Below are positions 35,451 through 46,464 of a stretch of DNA of 64,000 bases, piece by piece (the stretch's first letter is position 1; the number at the start of each line of letters is the position of its first letter). Origin of the DNA: Burkholderiales bacterium (GTDB taxonomy: Bacteria > Pseudomonadota > Gammaproteobacteria > Burkholderiales > Burkholderiaceae_C); NCBI GenBank assembly GCA_016185015.1, contig JACPOI010000051.1:1-64000 (forward strand), given 5' to 3'. The position numbers and the translations under genes were made by a program. The notes beneath the pieces were generated by a model. The model saw only the letters and a program-made list of their open reading frames with translations, was not told the DNA's origin and ran no database searches.

Positions 35451-36224
35451 TTAGCCGGCTTGCCTGATCTCCCAGCCGATGCGCGAGAACTCCTGCTGGA
35501 GCTGGGCGCGCACCTCGGGGGCAAAGTTCTCCAGCGGACGGCTTAGTCGCAGTTCATCAACATCGAGGCGCTGGTTCTTGCGGGCAAAGAGAATGCTGTT
35601 GCTTTTCTCCTTGGACGGAACTTCCAACACATGGCTGTCGAACGCCAGCCGCAGACGCCCCGTGTACATGCCGTGATCGGGGTGGTCGTGGTGCAGGTTG
35701 ACGACCAGGACACCGCCGGGCGCGAGTGCCCGGAAGCAATCGTCATAAAAGCGTTGCGAACACAGGCTGGCTGACTGTCCCTGGCCATCGAAGCCGTCCA
35801 CCAGCAGCACGTCGTAGCGCTCGGCGCTGGCATCGGGCAGAGTGCGGACAAAGTCGGCCCCGTCGGCGCAGATGATGCGCAGGCGTTCATCATCCTCGGG
35901 TACTTCGAACTCGCGGCGCAGCGCGATGACATGGGGGTTGATCTCGATCACCGTCAGCCGCGCTGCGGGCAGGTGCCGGTGGCAGAACTTGAGCAGCGAC
36001 CCGCCGCCCAGCCCGATCATGGCAATGCTGGCCGGCTGGCTGTCCAGCAGCAGGAAGCCCATCATGGTGCGGGTGTAGTCCACGTCCAGCTGCGTGGGGT
36101 GCTCGCTGCACATGCGGCTTTGCAGCTGGTCGAGGGTGAAGTACAGGGACTTGTGGCCGTCCGCCGTAAAAACAAACGGCGCATCGAACTCGGGTTCGGA
36201 TGCGCCGGATGGTGTGCTAGCCAT
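35451..36224 (-). CDS. Spermidine synthase-like methyltransferase-fold protein
   Basis: A 257-residue protein with the Rossmann nucleotide-binding motif IGLGGGSLLKF (about 69-79), the acidic ribose-binding VIEINPHVIAL and the DVLLVDGFDGQGQ segment of the polyamine synthase family. It has a short N-terminus, and the catalytic Asp context typical of SpeE (DSTDP) reads DGFDG, so true putrescine aminopropyltransferase activity is doubtful. No speD is adjacent. Lone genes of this type are common in proteobacteria and are mostly uncharacterised. Confidence 0.8.
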   Translation of the reverse strand: MASTPSGASEPEFDAPFVFTADGHKSLYFTLDQLQSRMCSEHPTQLDVDYTRTMMGFLLLDSQPASIAMIGLGGGSLLKFCHRHLPAARLTVIEINPHVIALRREFEVPEDDERLRIICADGADFVRTLPDASAERYDVLLVDGFDGQGQSASLCSQRFYDDCFRALAPGGVLVVNLHHDHPDHGMYTGRLRLAFDSHVLEVPSKEKSNSILFARKNQRLDVDELRLSRPLENFAPEVRAQLQQEFSRIGWEIRQAG

Positions 36225-36234
36225 GGAAGCTGAG

Positions 36235-36308
36235 TGGAGCGGGTGATGGGAATCGAACCCACGTTATTTGCTTGGGAAGCAAGAGTCCTACCATTGAACG
36301 ACACCCGC
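36235..36308 (-). tRNA. tRNA-Gly (anticodon CCC)
   Basis: The minus strand gives a 74-nt cloverleaf with encoded CCA: acceptor stem GCGGGTG/CACCCGC, D-arm, anticodon loop TTCCCAA (anticodon CCC, reading GGG codons), and T-arm TGGGTTCGATTCCCA. The outermost anticodon-stem pair is a C-A mismatch, as far as I can fold it by eye. It lies between two protein genes on the same strand. Confidence 0.95.
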
Positions 36309-36322
36309 GATAGTGCGTGATT

Positions 36323-36811
36323 CTAGCGCGAGGCCGGCAGCGGCAGTTCGCCGCTGGTTTCGAAGCGGTGGCTGTGAAAGAGCGGGCCCGATAGCTTGCC
36401 GCGCAACTGGTAGCGCATGATGGGGCTGCGCTCGCCGCTGGCCAGCGATAGGGCCTGGCGCACGACGGCCATGGCGTTGATCGTCACCGGCACGCTGAGC
36501 ATCGCCTCGCTGAAGCGGGGCACGCTGCCCCGGGCGTCGATCACGCCGTCGGCGTATTTCCGCTCGTCCACATTGATTTCGACATAGGCGCCGTCGTACT
36601 CGAGCGGGGTGTCGCTGGGGTTCACGATGTGCAGCTTGACCAGCAGGCGGAACTCCGGCCCCAGCGTGGGCAACGGCTCGATGCCGACCACATCGATCTT
36701 GGGGGCGCTGTCCGGCGCCACCGTGGCGCAAGCGGCCAGCAGCAGGGGCAGGGCGGCCAGCGCCAGACGGCGGCCGATCCGCACCAGGGCAACAGCGATG
36801 GTGGTGGTCAC
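36323..36811 (-). CDS. LEA/WHy-type lipoprotein
   Basis: A 162-residue exported lipoprotein: hydrophobic signal followed by an LAAC lipobox (Cys near residue 26), then a beta-sandwich domain with VKLHIVNPSDTPLEYDGAYVE, the pattern of LEA type 2 (water-stress/hypersensitive response, WHy) domains. Bacterial members bind envelope components and protect against stress; the exact role is unknown. It starts with GTG 36811, whose bases overlap the gabD stop (GTGA), so translation is probably coupled to gabD. Confidence 0.8.
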   Translation of the reverse strand: MTTTIAVALVRIGRRLALAALPLLLAACATVAPDSAPKIDVVGIEPLPTLGPEFRLLVKLHIVNPSDTPLEYDGAYVEINVDERKYADGVIDARGSVPRFSEAMLSVPVTINAMAVVRQALSLASGERSPIMRYQLRGKLSGPLFHSHRFETSGELPLPASR

Positions 36812-38292
36812 TTGAGGATGTCGCCCAGGCAGAGGTACTTCAGCTCCACGTAGTCGTCCATGCCGTGGTGCGAGCCCTCGCGGCCCAGGCCGGACTGCTT
36901 GACGCCGCCGAAGGGCACGTGTTCGGTGGCCAGCACGCCGACGTTGATGCCCACCATGCCGTACTCCAGCGCCTCGCTCACGCGGAAGATGCGGCCGACG
37001 TCGCGGGTGTAGAAATAGGTGGCCAGGCCGAAGATGGTGTTGTTGGCCGCGGCGATGACTTCCTGCTCGGTCTTGAAGCGGAACACCGGCGCGAAGGGGC
37101 CGAAGGTTTCCTCGGTGGCACACAGCATGCTGGCGTTGGCCTCCGAGATGACGGTGGGCTCGAAGAACTGGCCCTGCAGTTTCTTGCCGCCGGTGATCAC
37201 CTTGCCACCCTTGGCCACGGCGTCGGCCACGTGGCGCTGTACCTTCTCCACGGCGGCGTCCTCGATCAGCGGGCCTTGCGACACGCCGTCCTCGAAGCCG
37301 TTGCCGACCTTGACGGCCTTGACCTTGGCGGCGAACTTCTGCACGAACTGGTCGTACACGCCTTCCTGCACGTAGATGCGGTTGGCACAGACGCAGGTCT
37401 GTCCGGCGTTGCGGTACTTGCTGGCCATGGCGCCCTCGACGGCGGAGTCGATGTCGGCATCGTCAAACACGATGAAGGGCGCATTGCCGCCGAGCTCCAG
37501 CGAGAGTTTCTTGACGGTGGGGGCGCTCTGCTGCATCAGGATGCGGCCCACTTCGGTGGAGCCCGTGAAGCTGATGTGGCGCACCACGTCGCTGGCGCAG
37601 AAGACCTTGCCCACGGCAATCGAGTTGTCGCCGTCGGCGGTGAGCATGTTGAGCACACCGGCCGGGATGCCGGCGCGGATGGCCAGCTCGGCCGCGGCCA
37701 GGGCCGTGAGCGGCGTGAGTTCGGCCGGCTTGATGATGACCGGGCAGCCCGCGGCCAGCGCCGGGGCCACCTTGCGCGTGATCATGGCCAGCGGGAAGTT
37801 CCAGGGCGTGATGGCGGCGCAGACGCCGATGGGCTGCTTGATGACCATCAGGCGGCGGTTGTTGTCGAACTGCGGCAGGGTCTCGCCGTTGACGCGCTTG
37901 GCTTCCTCGGCGAACCACTCGACGAAGCTGGCGCCGTAGGCCACCTCGCCCTTGGCTTCGGGGAAGGGCTTGCCCTGCTCGGCCGTCATGATGCGGCCCA
38001 GGTCTTCCTGGTTGGCCATCAGCAGGTCGAACCATTTGCGCAGGATGATGCTGCGCTCCTTGCCCGTCTTGGCGCGCCAGGCTGGCCAGGCGGCATTGGC
38101 CGCCTGGATGGCGAGTTCGGCATCGGCCGGGCCCAGGTTGGCCACGTCGGCCAGCTTGCGTCCGTTGGACGGGTCCAGCACGTCGAAACGCGTGCCGGTG
38201 GCGCCCTTGACCCACTGGCCGTTGATCAGCGCGTCGGTCTTGAGCAGGGTGGGGTCCTTGAGCAGGGCCAGGGGGGAGGTCTTCATGTCCAT
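36808..38292 (-). CDS. gabD: NAD(P)-dependent succinate-semialdehyde dehydrogenase
   Basis: Oxidises succinate semialdehyde to succinate, the last step of GABA breakdown; cytoplasmic tetramer of the aldehyde dehydrogenase superfamily. The 494-residue product has the catalytic Cys in [11 protein letters not shown], the glutamate in [11 protein letters not shown] and the TPWNFPLAM motif. Its overall pattern ([28 protein letters not shown]) closely follows GabD. ATG 38292 is preferred to the longer frame to 38361. It overlaps the lipoprotein gene by 4 bases and is divergent from alaS. Confidence 0.92.
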   Translation of the reverse strand: MDMKTSPLALLKDPTLLKTDALINGQWVKGATGTRFDVLDPSNGRKLADVANLGPADAELAIQAANAAWPAWRAKTGKERSIILRKWFDLLMANQEDLGRIMTAEQGKPFPEAKGEVAYGASFVEWFAEEAKRVNGETLPQFDNNRRLMVIKQPIGVCAAITPWNFPLAMITRKVAPALAAGCPVIIKPAELTPLTALAAAELAIRAGIPAGVLNMLTADGDNSIAVGKVFCASDVVRHISFTGSTEVGRILMQQSAPTVKKLSLELGGNAPFIVFDDADIDSAVEGAMASKYRNAGQTCVCANRIYVQEGVYDQFVQKFAAKVKAVKVGNGFEDGVSQGPLIEDAAVEKVQRHVADAVAKGGKVITGGKKLQGQFFEPTVISEANASMLCATEETFGPFAPVFRFKTEQEVIAAANNTIFGLATYFYTRDVGRIFRVSEALEYGMVGINVGVLATEHVPFGGVKQSGLGREGSHHGMDDYVELKYLCLGDILK

Positions 38293-38398
38293 GGTGTCTC
38301 TCTGCGGTGGTTTTATCTGGGATGACGGACGATTCTGCCAGCATGCATGCCGCAAGGACATCTCGGGGGCGACAGGCGGCCATTCCGATCCTGAAACT

Positions 38399-38404
38399 TA
38401 TAAT
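38399..38404 (+). promoter_or_regulatory. Candidate -10 element of alaS
   Basis: A perfect TATAAT lies about 77 bp upstream of the alaS start codon. No good -35 hexamer is visible at the usual spacing, so the promoter call is tentative. Confidence 0.4.
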
Positions 38405-38480
38405 CGATAGTTCAAATAAATCAAGCAGTTACGTGCGCGCCGCGATCCCCCAGGGAGCGAGCGCACGGTCCAGGAAAACC

Positions 38481-41104
<2,624 letters not shown>

Positions 41105-41105
<1 letters not shown>

Positions 41106-41647
41106 TGCAGCGTCGCGACCTCCTGGGCCTGACCCTGGCCACGCTGGCCGGTCCGGCGCTGGCCCAGCGCGGTTATGACGTGACCCCCTGGCCAGCCAGG
41201 CAACCGGTGCCCGCTCTGCGGGCGCTCGATTTGCAGGGCAAGACCTGGACCCTGGCCGACCTGCGCGGCCGCGCCGTGGTGCTGAACTTCTGGGCCACTT
41301 GGTGCCCGCCGTGCCGTGCCGAGATGCCCTCGCTGCAGCAGCTGGCCGAGATCTACGGCCCCGAGCAGTTGCTGGTGCTGGCGGTCAATGTCGGCGAAGG
41401 CCCGCGGCGCATCACCCAGTACCTGCAGTCCAGTGGCCTGGAACTCACCGTACTGCTCGACCCGCAGAGCGAGGCCACCAAGGCCTGGGGCGCCAATGTG
41501 CTGCCCACCACCATCCTGATCGACGCTGAAGGGAGCCCGCGTCAGCGCGTGCGTGGTGAGGTGGACTGGTCCGGTCGCGAGGCCTCGGCCCTGGTCGAGC
41601 CGCTCCTGCGCGGCAAGCCCCAGCGCGCCAGCGGCGTTTCGACGTAA
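41105..41647 (+). CDS. TlpA-like thiol-disulfide oxidoreductase
   Basis: A 180-residue exported thioredoxin-fold protein with the active-site motif CPPC at residues 67-70 ([14 protein letters not shown]) and the cis-Pro loop VLPTTILID. The N-terminus has a twin-arginine-like pattern ([12 protein letters not shown]), suggesting Tat or Sec export and a periplasmic reducing role, for example in cytochrome c or copper-protein maturation. ATG 41105 shares one base with the alaS stop, so it is translated by re-initiation. Its last 106 bases overlap the 3' end of the opposite acyltransferase gene. Confidence 0.9.
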
Positions 41648-42654
41648 CGCTCGAAAGCCCAGGCCAGCGCCATGCTGGCCAGCCAGTAGCCGAGCACGAC
41701 GCAGGCCAGCGTGGCGGCGCTCGTAGCGCCCAGCTGTGCATAGAAGGCATTGACGAGCATGAGCACGGGGAAGTGGATCAGGAAGAGCGCATAGGACGTC
41801 TGTGCGCCGCGGTGCAGCAGCTGCCGCAAGGGCGCAGGCAGCGGATGCTCCCGTCGCGGAAAGCGGTGCCGATGCCATACGAGGGCACCCAGCAGCAGGG
41901 CCACGACCAGCGCCAGGGCAATGCGTTCACGGAACTCCAGCCAGAGCGCAGCGATGCCGATCAGCGCCAGCAAGCCCAGCGCGGCCAGCGGGTGGCGCGA
42001 GCGCCCGGCCCACCAGGCCGCAGCGCCCAGGCCATAGGAGCCGAAGAAGTACAGGGCCCAGGGCTCCAGCTCGGGCTGGCGGTTGAAGAGCAGCAGCGAG
42101 ACCAGCATCAGGCCCAGCACCAGCAGGACCGTCACGGTCTTGCTGGCATCCAGCCGATAGCCCAGGCGCATGAGCACGGCCAGCAGCAGGAAGAGCTGGA
42201 AGTCGATGGCCACATACCAGGTGCCGGCCGACAGGGCTTCGATGTCCAGCACGTCCTGCAGCAGCAGGGCATGGGCCAGGACCTGGCCCCAGCCCGGTGC
42301 GGCCGGCACAAATTCGTCATTCAGAACCAGCCGTGTCAGCGCCGCACCGGCCACGGCCAGCAGCAGGGCGGCGAAGAAAGGCAGGACCAGGCGCTGGTAG
42401 CGTCGTACCAGGGCCATGCGCAAGGAGGACTGGGCGCTGGCCATGGGCCCCAGGTGCTGCACTGCGAGGAACCCGCCCAGCACCAGGAAGAGCTGGACCG
42501 CCATGCGGGCGTAGTCGTAAAGCCAGCCGCCGACGGTGGGTGCCGTGCGGTGCAGGGCCTCGGCCAGCGGACCGTAGGCTGACAGATGGTGCAGGACGAT
42601 GAGCTGCGCGCCCAGGGTCTTGAGACCGTCGACAAAGGTGTGCCGAACCTGCAT
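41542..42654 (-). CDS. Acyltransferase 3 family membrane protein
   Basis: A 370-residue integral membrane protein with about ten predicted helices and the N-terminal acyltransferase-3 pattern: [18 protein letters not shown], with the HH pair near residue 22, and a later [10 protein letters not shown] segment. Such proteins O-acetylate polysaccharides, lipid A or Nod factor-like glycans in the inner membrane. There are no glycan biosynthesis genes nearby. It is the downstream gene of the Tgl-like protein on the same strand (17-bp gap), so the two may form an operon. Confidence 0.85.
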
Positions 42655-42671
42655 GCGTCTGCGCGTGACGC

Positions 42672-43847
42672 TCAGGTCCTGGGGATGGGCATGTCCGACG
42701 TACCGGGGCGCACCCAGCGCGCGAACTCGCGCGTGGTGTCCATGCAGCCACCGGCTTCGGTGTAGACGCCGCGTGGCTCGCGCCAGCGGGTCATGCGCGC
42801 CATGACCTGCGCCAGCTCGTCCGGGTTGGCGAGCGTGGCCTCGATCATGGGTTCGATGCGGACCTCGTCGATCTGCGATTCACCTTGGTCGTCGCGGTAC
42901 AGGCCGTGGCGCCAGTGGTAGATCTCGACGCATTTGCGGGTGAGGGTGTAGGGCTGATGCTGTTTCCAGAAATTGGTGAACAGGCCGTTGCCCAGGTACA
43001 TGACCCAGGACCCCTCGAAACCGCAGGCGTCGGCCGAGGCCTCGTCGGGGTTGCGGAACCAGACGCGGTCGCCCGGCACGTAATACAGCGGCGGTACCGG
43101 TGCGTCCATCGAGCCCTGCTCGCGCAGGAAGACGGAGTGGAACTCCTCGGACATGATGGCGCGCTGGCGCCAGACGTCCTGCAGGCGCTCGAACAATTCG
43201 GCGTTGCTGCGCGACAGTTCCTGGGCGATGCCCAGCAGGGTCACGTATTCGGTGGCGCGGTAGCAGGAGAAGGAGTAGAGCCGGCCCGAGATTTCGGGCT
43301 GCGTGGTCTTGACCAGCGCGTCAATCAGCGGCACGTCCGGCAGCAGGGTGAAGCCCCGGTCTTCGTGGTAGGTCCAGCAGTCCTGGGGGCGCTCGGCGGC
43401 TGCGGTGTCGAAGGCCAGCGTGGTGCGGCGCGCGGCCTGCACGATGTTGCGGCGGATGTGGATGGCCGACTCGAATTCGTCCAGGCTGGGGAAGTCCAGG
43501 CCGGTCGGGCTCATGAGCAGGGTCACCAGGATCTCGCGCTGCAGGTCGGTATCGCTGTCCAGCGTGCGCAAGCCCAGGGTGCCGGCCAACCGCATGGTGT
43601 TGTGGCCCGGTGCCCAGGCCTGTCGGGCGGGGTGGTCCAGCCAGAGCCGCACCCCATGGCCCAGCGGGCCATGGCCGGGTTCGGCATGGATCTGCGCGGC
43701 CAGGTCGCTGGCGCCCAGCCGCTCCAGGACGACACGGCGCACACTTTCGGTGCTGTGGCTGCCCACGCCGCGCAGCAGGATGCCGCGACTGGCAAGCCCT
43801 TGCCCTGTCTGCTCCATCGTGTTGAAGGTCTCCAGCAGCTTTCTCAT
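42672..43847 (-). CDS. Tgl-like (protein-glutamine gamma-glutamyltransferase family) protein
   Basis: A 391-residue protein whose residues about 125-300 align by eye with Bacillus Tgl, the spore-coat transglutaminase: [16 protein letters not shown], the segment around [27 protein letters not shown] and [10 protein letters not shown] followed by [12 protein letters not shown]. Cys195 corresponds to the catalytic Cys of Tgl (in YAFECATA). The neighbouring catalytic Glu is replaced by Ser194, and the second Glu (in GENV) by Ser280, so cross-linking activity may be lost or altered. The N-terminal 120 residues are extra. No signal peptide is seen, so it is probably cytoplasmic. ATG 43847 is chosen; the longer frame upstream is non-conserved. 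Function unknown. Confidence 0.62.
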
Positions 43848-43866
43848 AGAAGTGACGGTCAATATA

Positions 43867-43895
43867 CCCCAAGGTTCGTGGGGTTTAGCTTGGGG
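43867..43895. promoter_or_regulatory. Inverted repeat in the divergent transglutaminase promoter
   Basis: CCCCAAG (43867-43873) and CTTGGGG (43889-43895) are perfect arms with 15 bases between. The site lies 20 bp upstream of the Tgl-like gene and 125 bp upstream of the opposite gene; a shared operator is possible. Confidence 0.4.
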
Positions 43896-44019
43896 ATTAC
43901 TCCGGGGTGGGGTGGGCCCGATAATCTCGACTGTCACGGCATCCCAGCCGTGCGCACGCCGTTCCGGAGCACCTTGACCTGCGCCGGCGGCGTTCACACA
44001 CCATGACGGAGCTCTCTTG

Positions 44020-45132
44020 ATGACCACCGAACGTCGAACCTTCCTGAAGAACGCGGCAGCCCTGTCGGCCGCCTACACGCTGCCGGCCCTGGGCCTGGCG
44101 CAGACCGCGCCGGCGCAGCGCCAGTTCAACCCCCAGCCCGGCGCCTGGCGCACTTTTGAGGTGACGACCCGCGTCGACATCCAGCAGGCCGAAGGCGCCA
44201 CCCGCGTCTGGCTGCCGGTGCCCTCGGTCGATGCCGACTGGCAGCGTTCGCTGGGCAACAGCTATGCCAGCAATGGCCAGGCCCGCATGGGCAGCGACGC
44301 GGTCTATGGTGCCCGGCTGCTGCAGGTGGACTTCACGCCCGGCGAGAAAAAGCCCTGGGTCGAACTGACCAGCCGCATCCAGACCAACAACCGCGCCGTC
44401 AACTGGGCGGCCAAAAAGCCGGCCCCCGAGGCCGCTGCCAATCTCCAGTTCTGGACCCGGCCCACGGCCCTGCTGCCCACCGACGGCATCGTGCGCAAGA
44501 CCGCGCTGGAAGCCACGCGCGGCGCCCGGACCGACGCCGAGAAGGCGAAGAAGATCTACGACTGGGTGGTGGCCAACACCTGGCGCGAACCCAAGGTGCG
44601 CGGCTGCGGCGAGGGCGACATCAAGACCATGCTGGAGACCGGCAACCTGGGCGGCAAGTGCGCCGACCTGAACGCGGTTTTCGTCGGCCTGTGCCGTGCC
44701 GTGGGCCTGCCCGCGCGTGACGTCTACGGCCTGCGCCTGGTGCCTTCGGCCTTCGGCTACAAGGAACTCAGCGGCAACCCGGCCAGCCTCAAGGGCGCGC
44801 AGCACTGCCGCGCCGAGGTCTATCTCAAGGACCATGGCTGGGTGGCCATGGACCCGGCCGACGTGGCCAAGGTCATGCGGCTGGAGACGCCGCAGTGGAT
44901 CAAGAACACCACCGACCCGGTGGTGGCGCCCGTCAACCAGGCCCTGTTCGGCGGCTGGGAAGGCAACTGGCTGGCCTGGAACATGGCGCATGACGTGGCG
45001 CTGCCCGGCGCCAAGGGCCCCAAGCTGGGCTTCCTGATGTACCCGGTGGCCGAGACCGCCGAAGAGCGCCTGGATTCCTATTCGCCCGACGCCTTCAAGT
45101 ACCATATCACGGCGCGCGAACTCACGGTCTGA
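44020..45132 (+). CDS. Exported transglutaminase-like (papain-fold) protein
   Basis: A 370-residue secreted protein with a Tat-type signal (ERRTFLKNAAALSA) and a transglutaminase-like core domain. The catalytic triad is intact: Cys214 in GGKCADLN, His262 in AQHCRAEVYL and Asp278 in VAMDPAD. Bacterial members of this fold are mostly peptidases or amidases rather than cross-linking enzymes, so a periplasmic cysteine hydrolase is likely. ATG 44020 has GGAG eight bases upstream; a TTG at 44017 is rejected. It is divergent from the Tgl-like gene. Confidence 0.88.
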   Translation: MTTERRTFLKNAAALSAAYTLPALGLAQTAPAQRQFNPQPGAWRTFEVTTRVDIQQAEGATRVWLPVPSVDADWQRSLGNSYASNGQARMGSDAVYGARLLQVDFTPGEKKPWVELTSRIQTNNRAVNWAAKKPAPEAAANLQFWTRPTALLPTDGIVRKTALEATRGARTDAEKAKKIYDWVVANTWREPKVRGCGEGDIKTMLETGNLGGKCADLNAVFVGLCRAVGLPARDVYGLRLVPSAFGYKELSGNPASLKGAQHCRAEVYLKDHGWVAMDPADVAKVMRLETPQWIKNTTDPVVAPVNQALFGGWEGNWLAWNMAHDVALPGAKGPKLGFLMYPVAETAEERLDSYSPDAFKYHITARELTV

Positions 45133-45153
45133 GTCCGCTGCGACGGGATAAAA

Positions 45154-45176
45154 AAAGGGCGCCATCGGCGCCCTTT
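45154..45176. terminator. Bidirectional terminator between convergent genes
   Basis: AAAGGGCGCC (45154-45163) and GGCGCCCTTT (45167-45176) form a perfect 10-bp stem with loop ATC; additional A residues precede it, giving a T run on the minus strand. It serves both the transglutaminase-like gene and the binding-protein gene. Confidence 0.88.
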
Positions 45177-45214
45177 GCAATTCCCTCCGGAGAACTCCCT
45201 CCCAACCTCACCCA

Positions 45215-46357
45215 TCAGTTACGCAGCCGCCCGTTGCGCGTGACCATGGCCAGTTCCACGTACTTGCTGCCGTGGTTCTGCTCGGGCCCGTAATGCACGG
45301 TGTAGCCGCCGACGTCATAGCTGCCCAGGGTGCGCAGCGCGGCCAGCGTGGCCTTGGCGTCGCCGACGCGCTTGCTGCGGCGCATGGCCTCGGCCAGCAC
45401 CTTGGCGCCGATGCAGGCCTCCAGATGCGTGCTGTTCATGGGTTTGCTGATGCCGGCGTCCAGCAGGGCCTTGCCGCACTCGCGGATGATGGGCAGCGAG
45501 GCCGAGGCGTTGGGCACCACCTGCGAAATGGAGGCGCCGGCGCCGGCCGCACCGGCGGCGTCGATGTACTGCTGCGCCCCGACGAAGGACAGGCTGGACA
45601 TGGGCACGTAGAGGCCGCGTGCGGTCAGCTGCTTGCTGATGTCGGCCGCGGGACCGGAGAGCACGGTGTTGATGATGACCTCGGGCTGCAGGGCGACCAG
45701 CGCATCCATCTTGGCGGCGTCGATCCTGGCATTGCGCTGCAGCGCGAAGGCCTTGGGCGTCTTGCCCTGGCGCACCAGGTAGTCGGTGACCACCGCCAGG
45801 TTCTGCACGCCGACCTCGTCGTCGTAGTGCACCACCACTACCTGTTTCATGCCCAGGCTCATCCAGAAAGTCAGCATCTTCTCCAGCTCGTCGCCATAGG
45901 AGGCGCGCAGCGTGTAGACCACCGGGCTGGGCTTGCGCACCGGGTTGGCGCCGGAGAAGGGCGCATAAAAGAGCACACCGGCCTTCTCGGCCTGGGGCAT
46001 GGCGTCCAGGCTCAGCGTCGCCGAGCCGTAGCCGAACAGGGCCACCAGGCCCTTGGTCTGCAGCAGTTTGCTGGTGTTCTCGCCGGCGATCTTGCGCTGG
46101 TTCTGGTCGTCCAGGGTGAGCAGCTCGACCGGGGCCCCGGCCACGCCGCCCTGGGCGTTGAGCATCTTGAAATAGGCCAGCGCACCGTCGCGGATGTCCT
46201 GGCCGAAGACGGCGTTGCTGCCGGAGATCGGTGCCGACTGGCCGACGACCCAAGCGTTCTGGGCGTGGGCGCTGGTGTGCAGCAAGCCGCCCAGCGTCCA
46301 CAGCAGAGTGGCCAGGCCCAGGCGCTTGAAGTGTCGAGTGAACATGTGCGGTCCCAT
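45215..46357 (-). CDS. ABC-type branched-chain amino-acid-like binding protein (copy B)
   Basis: A 380-residue periplasmic protein of the LivJ/Peripla_BP_6 type with a signal peptide ending near SAHA-QNA. The start of the mature protein (NAWVVGQSAPISGSNAVFG) and the DDQNQRKIAGENTSKLL segment are typical of ligand-binding type I folds for amino acids or aromatic acids. It is highly similar to the upstream gene, roughly three quarters identical by eye, so the pair is a tandem duplication. No permease or ATPase genes are adjacent. ATG 46357 lies within an inverted repeat that could hide the start codon; ATG 46345 is an alternative. Confidence 0.88.
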   Translation of the reverse strand: MGPHMFTRHFKRLGLATLLWTLGGLLHTSAHAQNAWVVGQSAPISGSNAVFGQDIRDGALAYFKMLNAQGGVAGAPVELLTLDDQNQRKIAGENTSKLLQTKGLVALFGYGSATLSLDAMPQAEKAGVLFYAPFSGANPVRKPSPVVYTLRASYGDELEKMLTFWMSLGMKQVVVVHYDDEVGVQNLAVVTDYLVRQGKTPKAFALQRNARIDAAKMDALVALQPEVIINTVLSGPAADISKQLTARGLYVPMSSLSFVGAQQYIDAAGAAGAGASISQVVPNASASLPIIRECGKALLDAGISKPMNSTHLEACIGAKVLAEAMRRSKRVGDAKATLAALRTLGSYDVGGYTVHYGPEQNHGSKYVELAMVTRNGRLRN

Positions 46358-46438
46358 GGAAAACTTGATGCTTCCATGGTGAGCCTGAACTTGTTTCAGG
46401 ACTAGGGCCGAAACGGAAACACCTGTGTGCAGGTGTTT
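46354..46438. repeat. Three inverted repeats between the tandem binding-protein genes
   Basis: CCATGGAA (46354-46361)/TTCCATGG (46372-46379) covers the start of copy B. CCTGAA (46384-46389)/TTCAGG (46395-46400) and AAACACCTG (46417-46425)/CAGGTGTTT (46430-46438) follow. On the minus strand these could form three successive hairpins after copy A that reduce or adjust expression of copy B. Confidence 0.55.
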
Positions 46439-46464
46439 AGCCGCGTAAGCAATTGTTTCTTGCT

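Noticed and set aside
42672-45132. Reading the transglutaminase pair as a spore-coat or cell-wall cross-linking system
   Set aside because: No sporulation or cell-wall genes are nearby and the Tgl-like protein has lost the assisting Glu residues.
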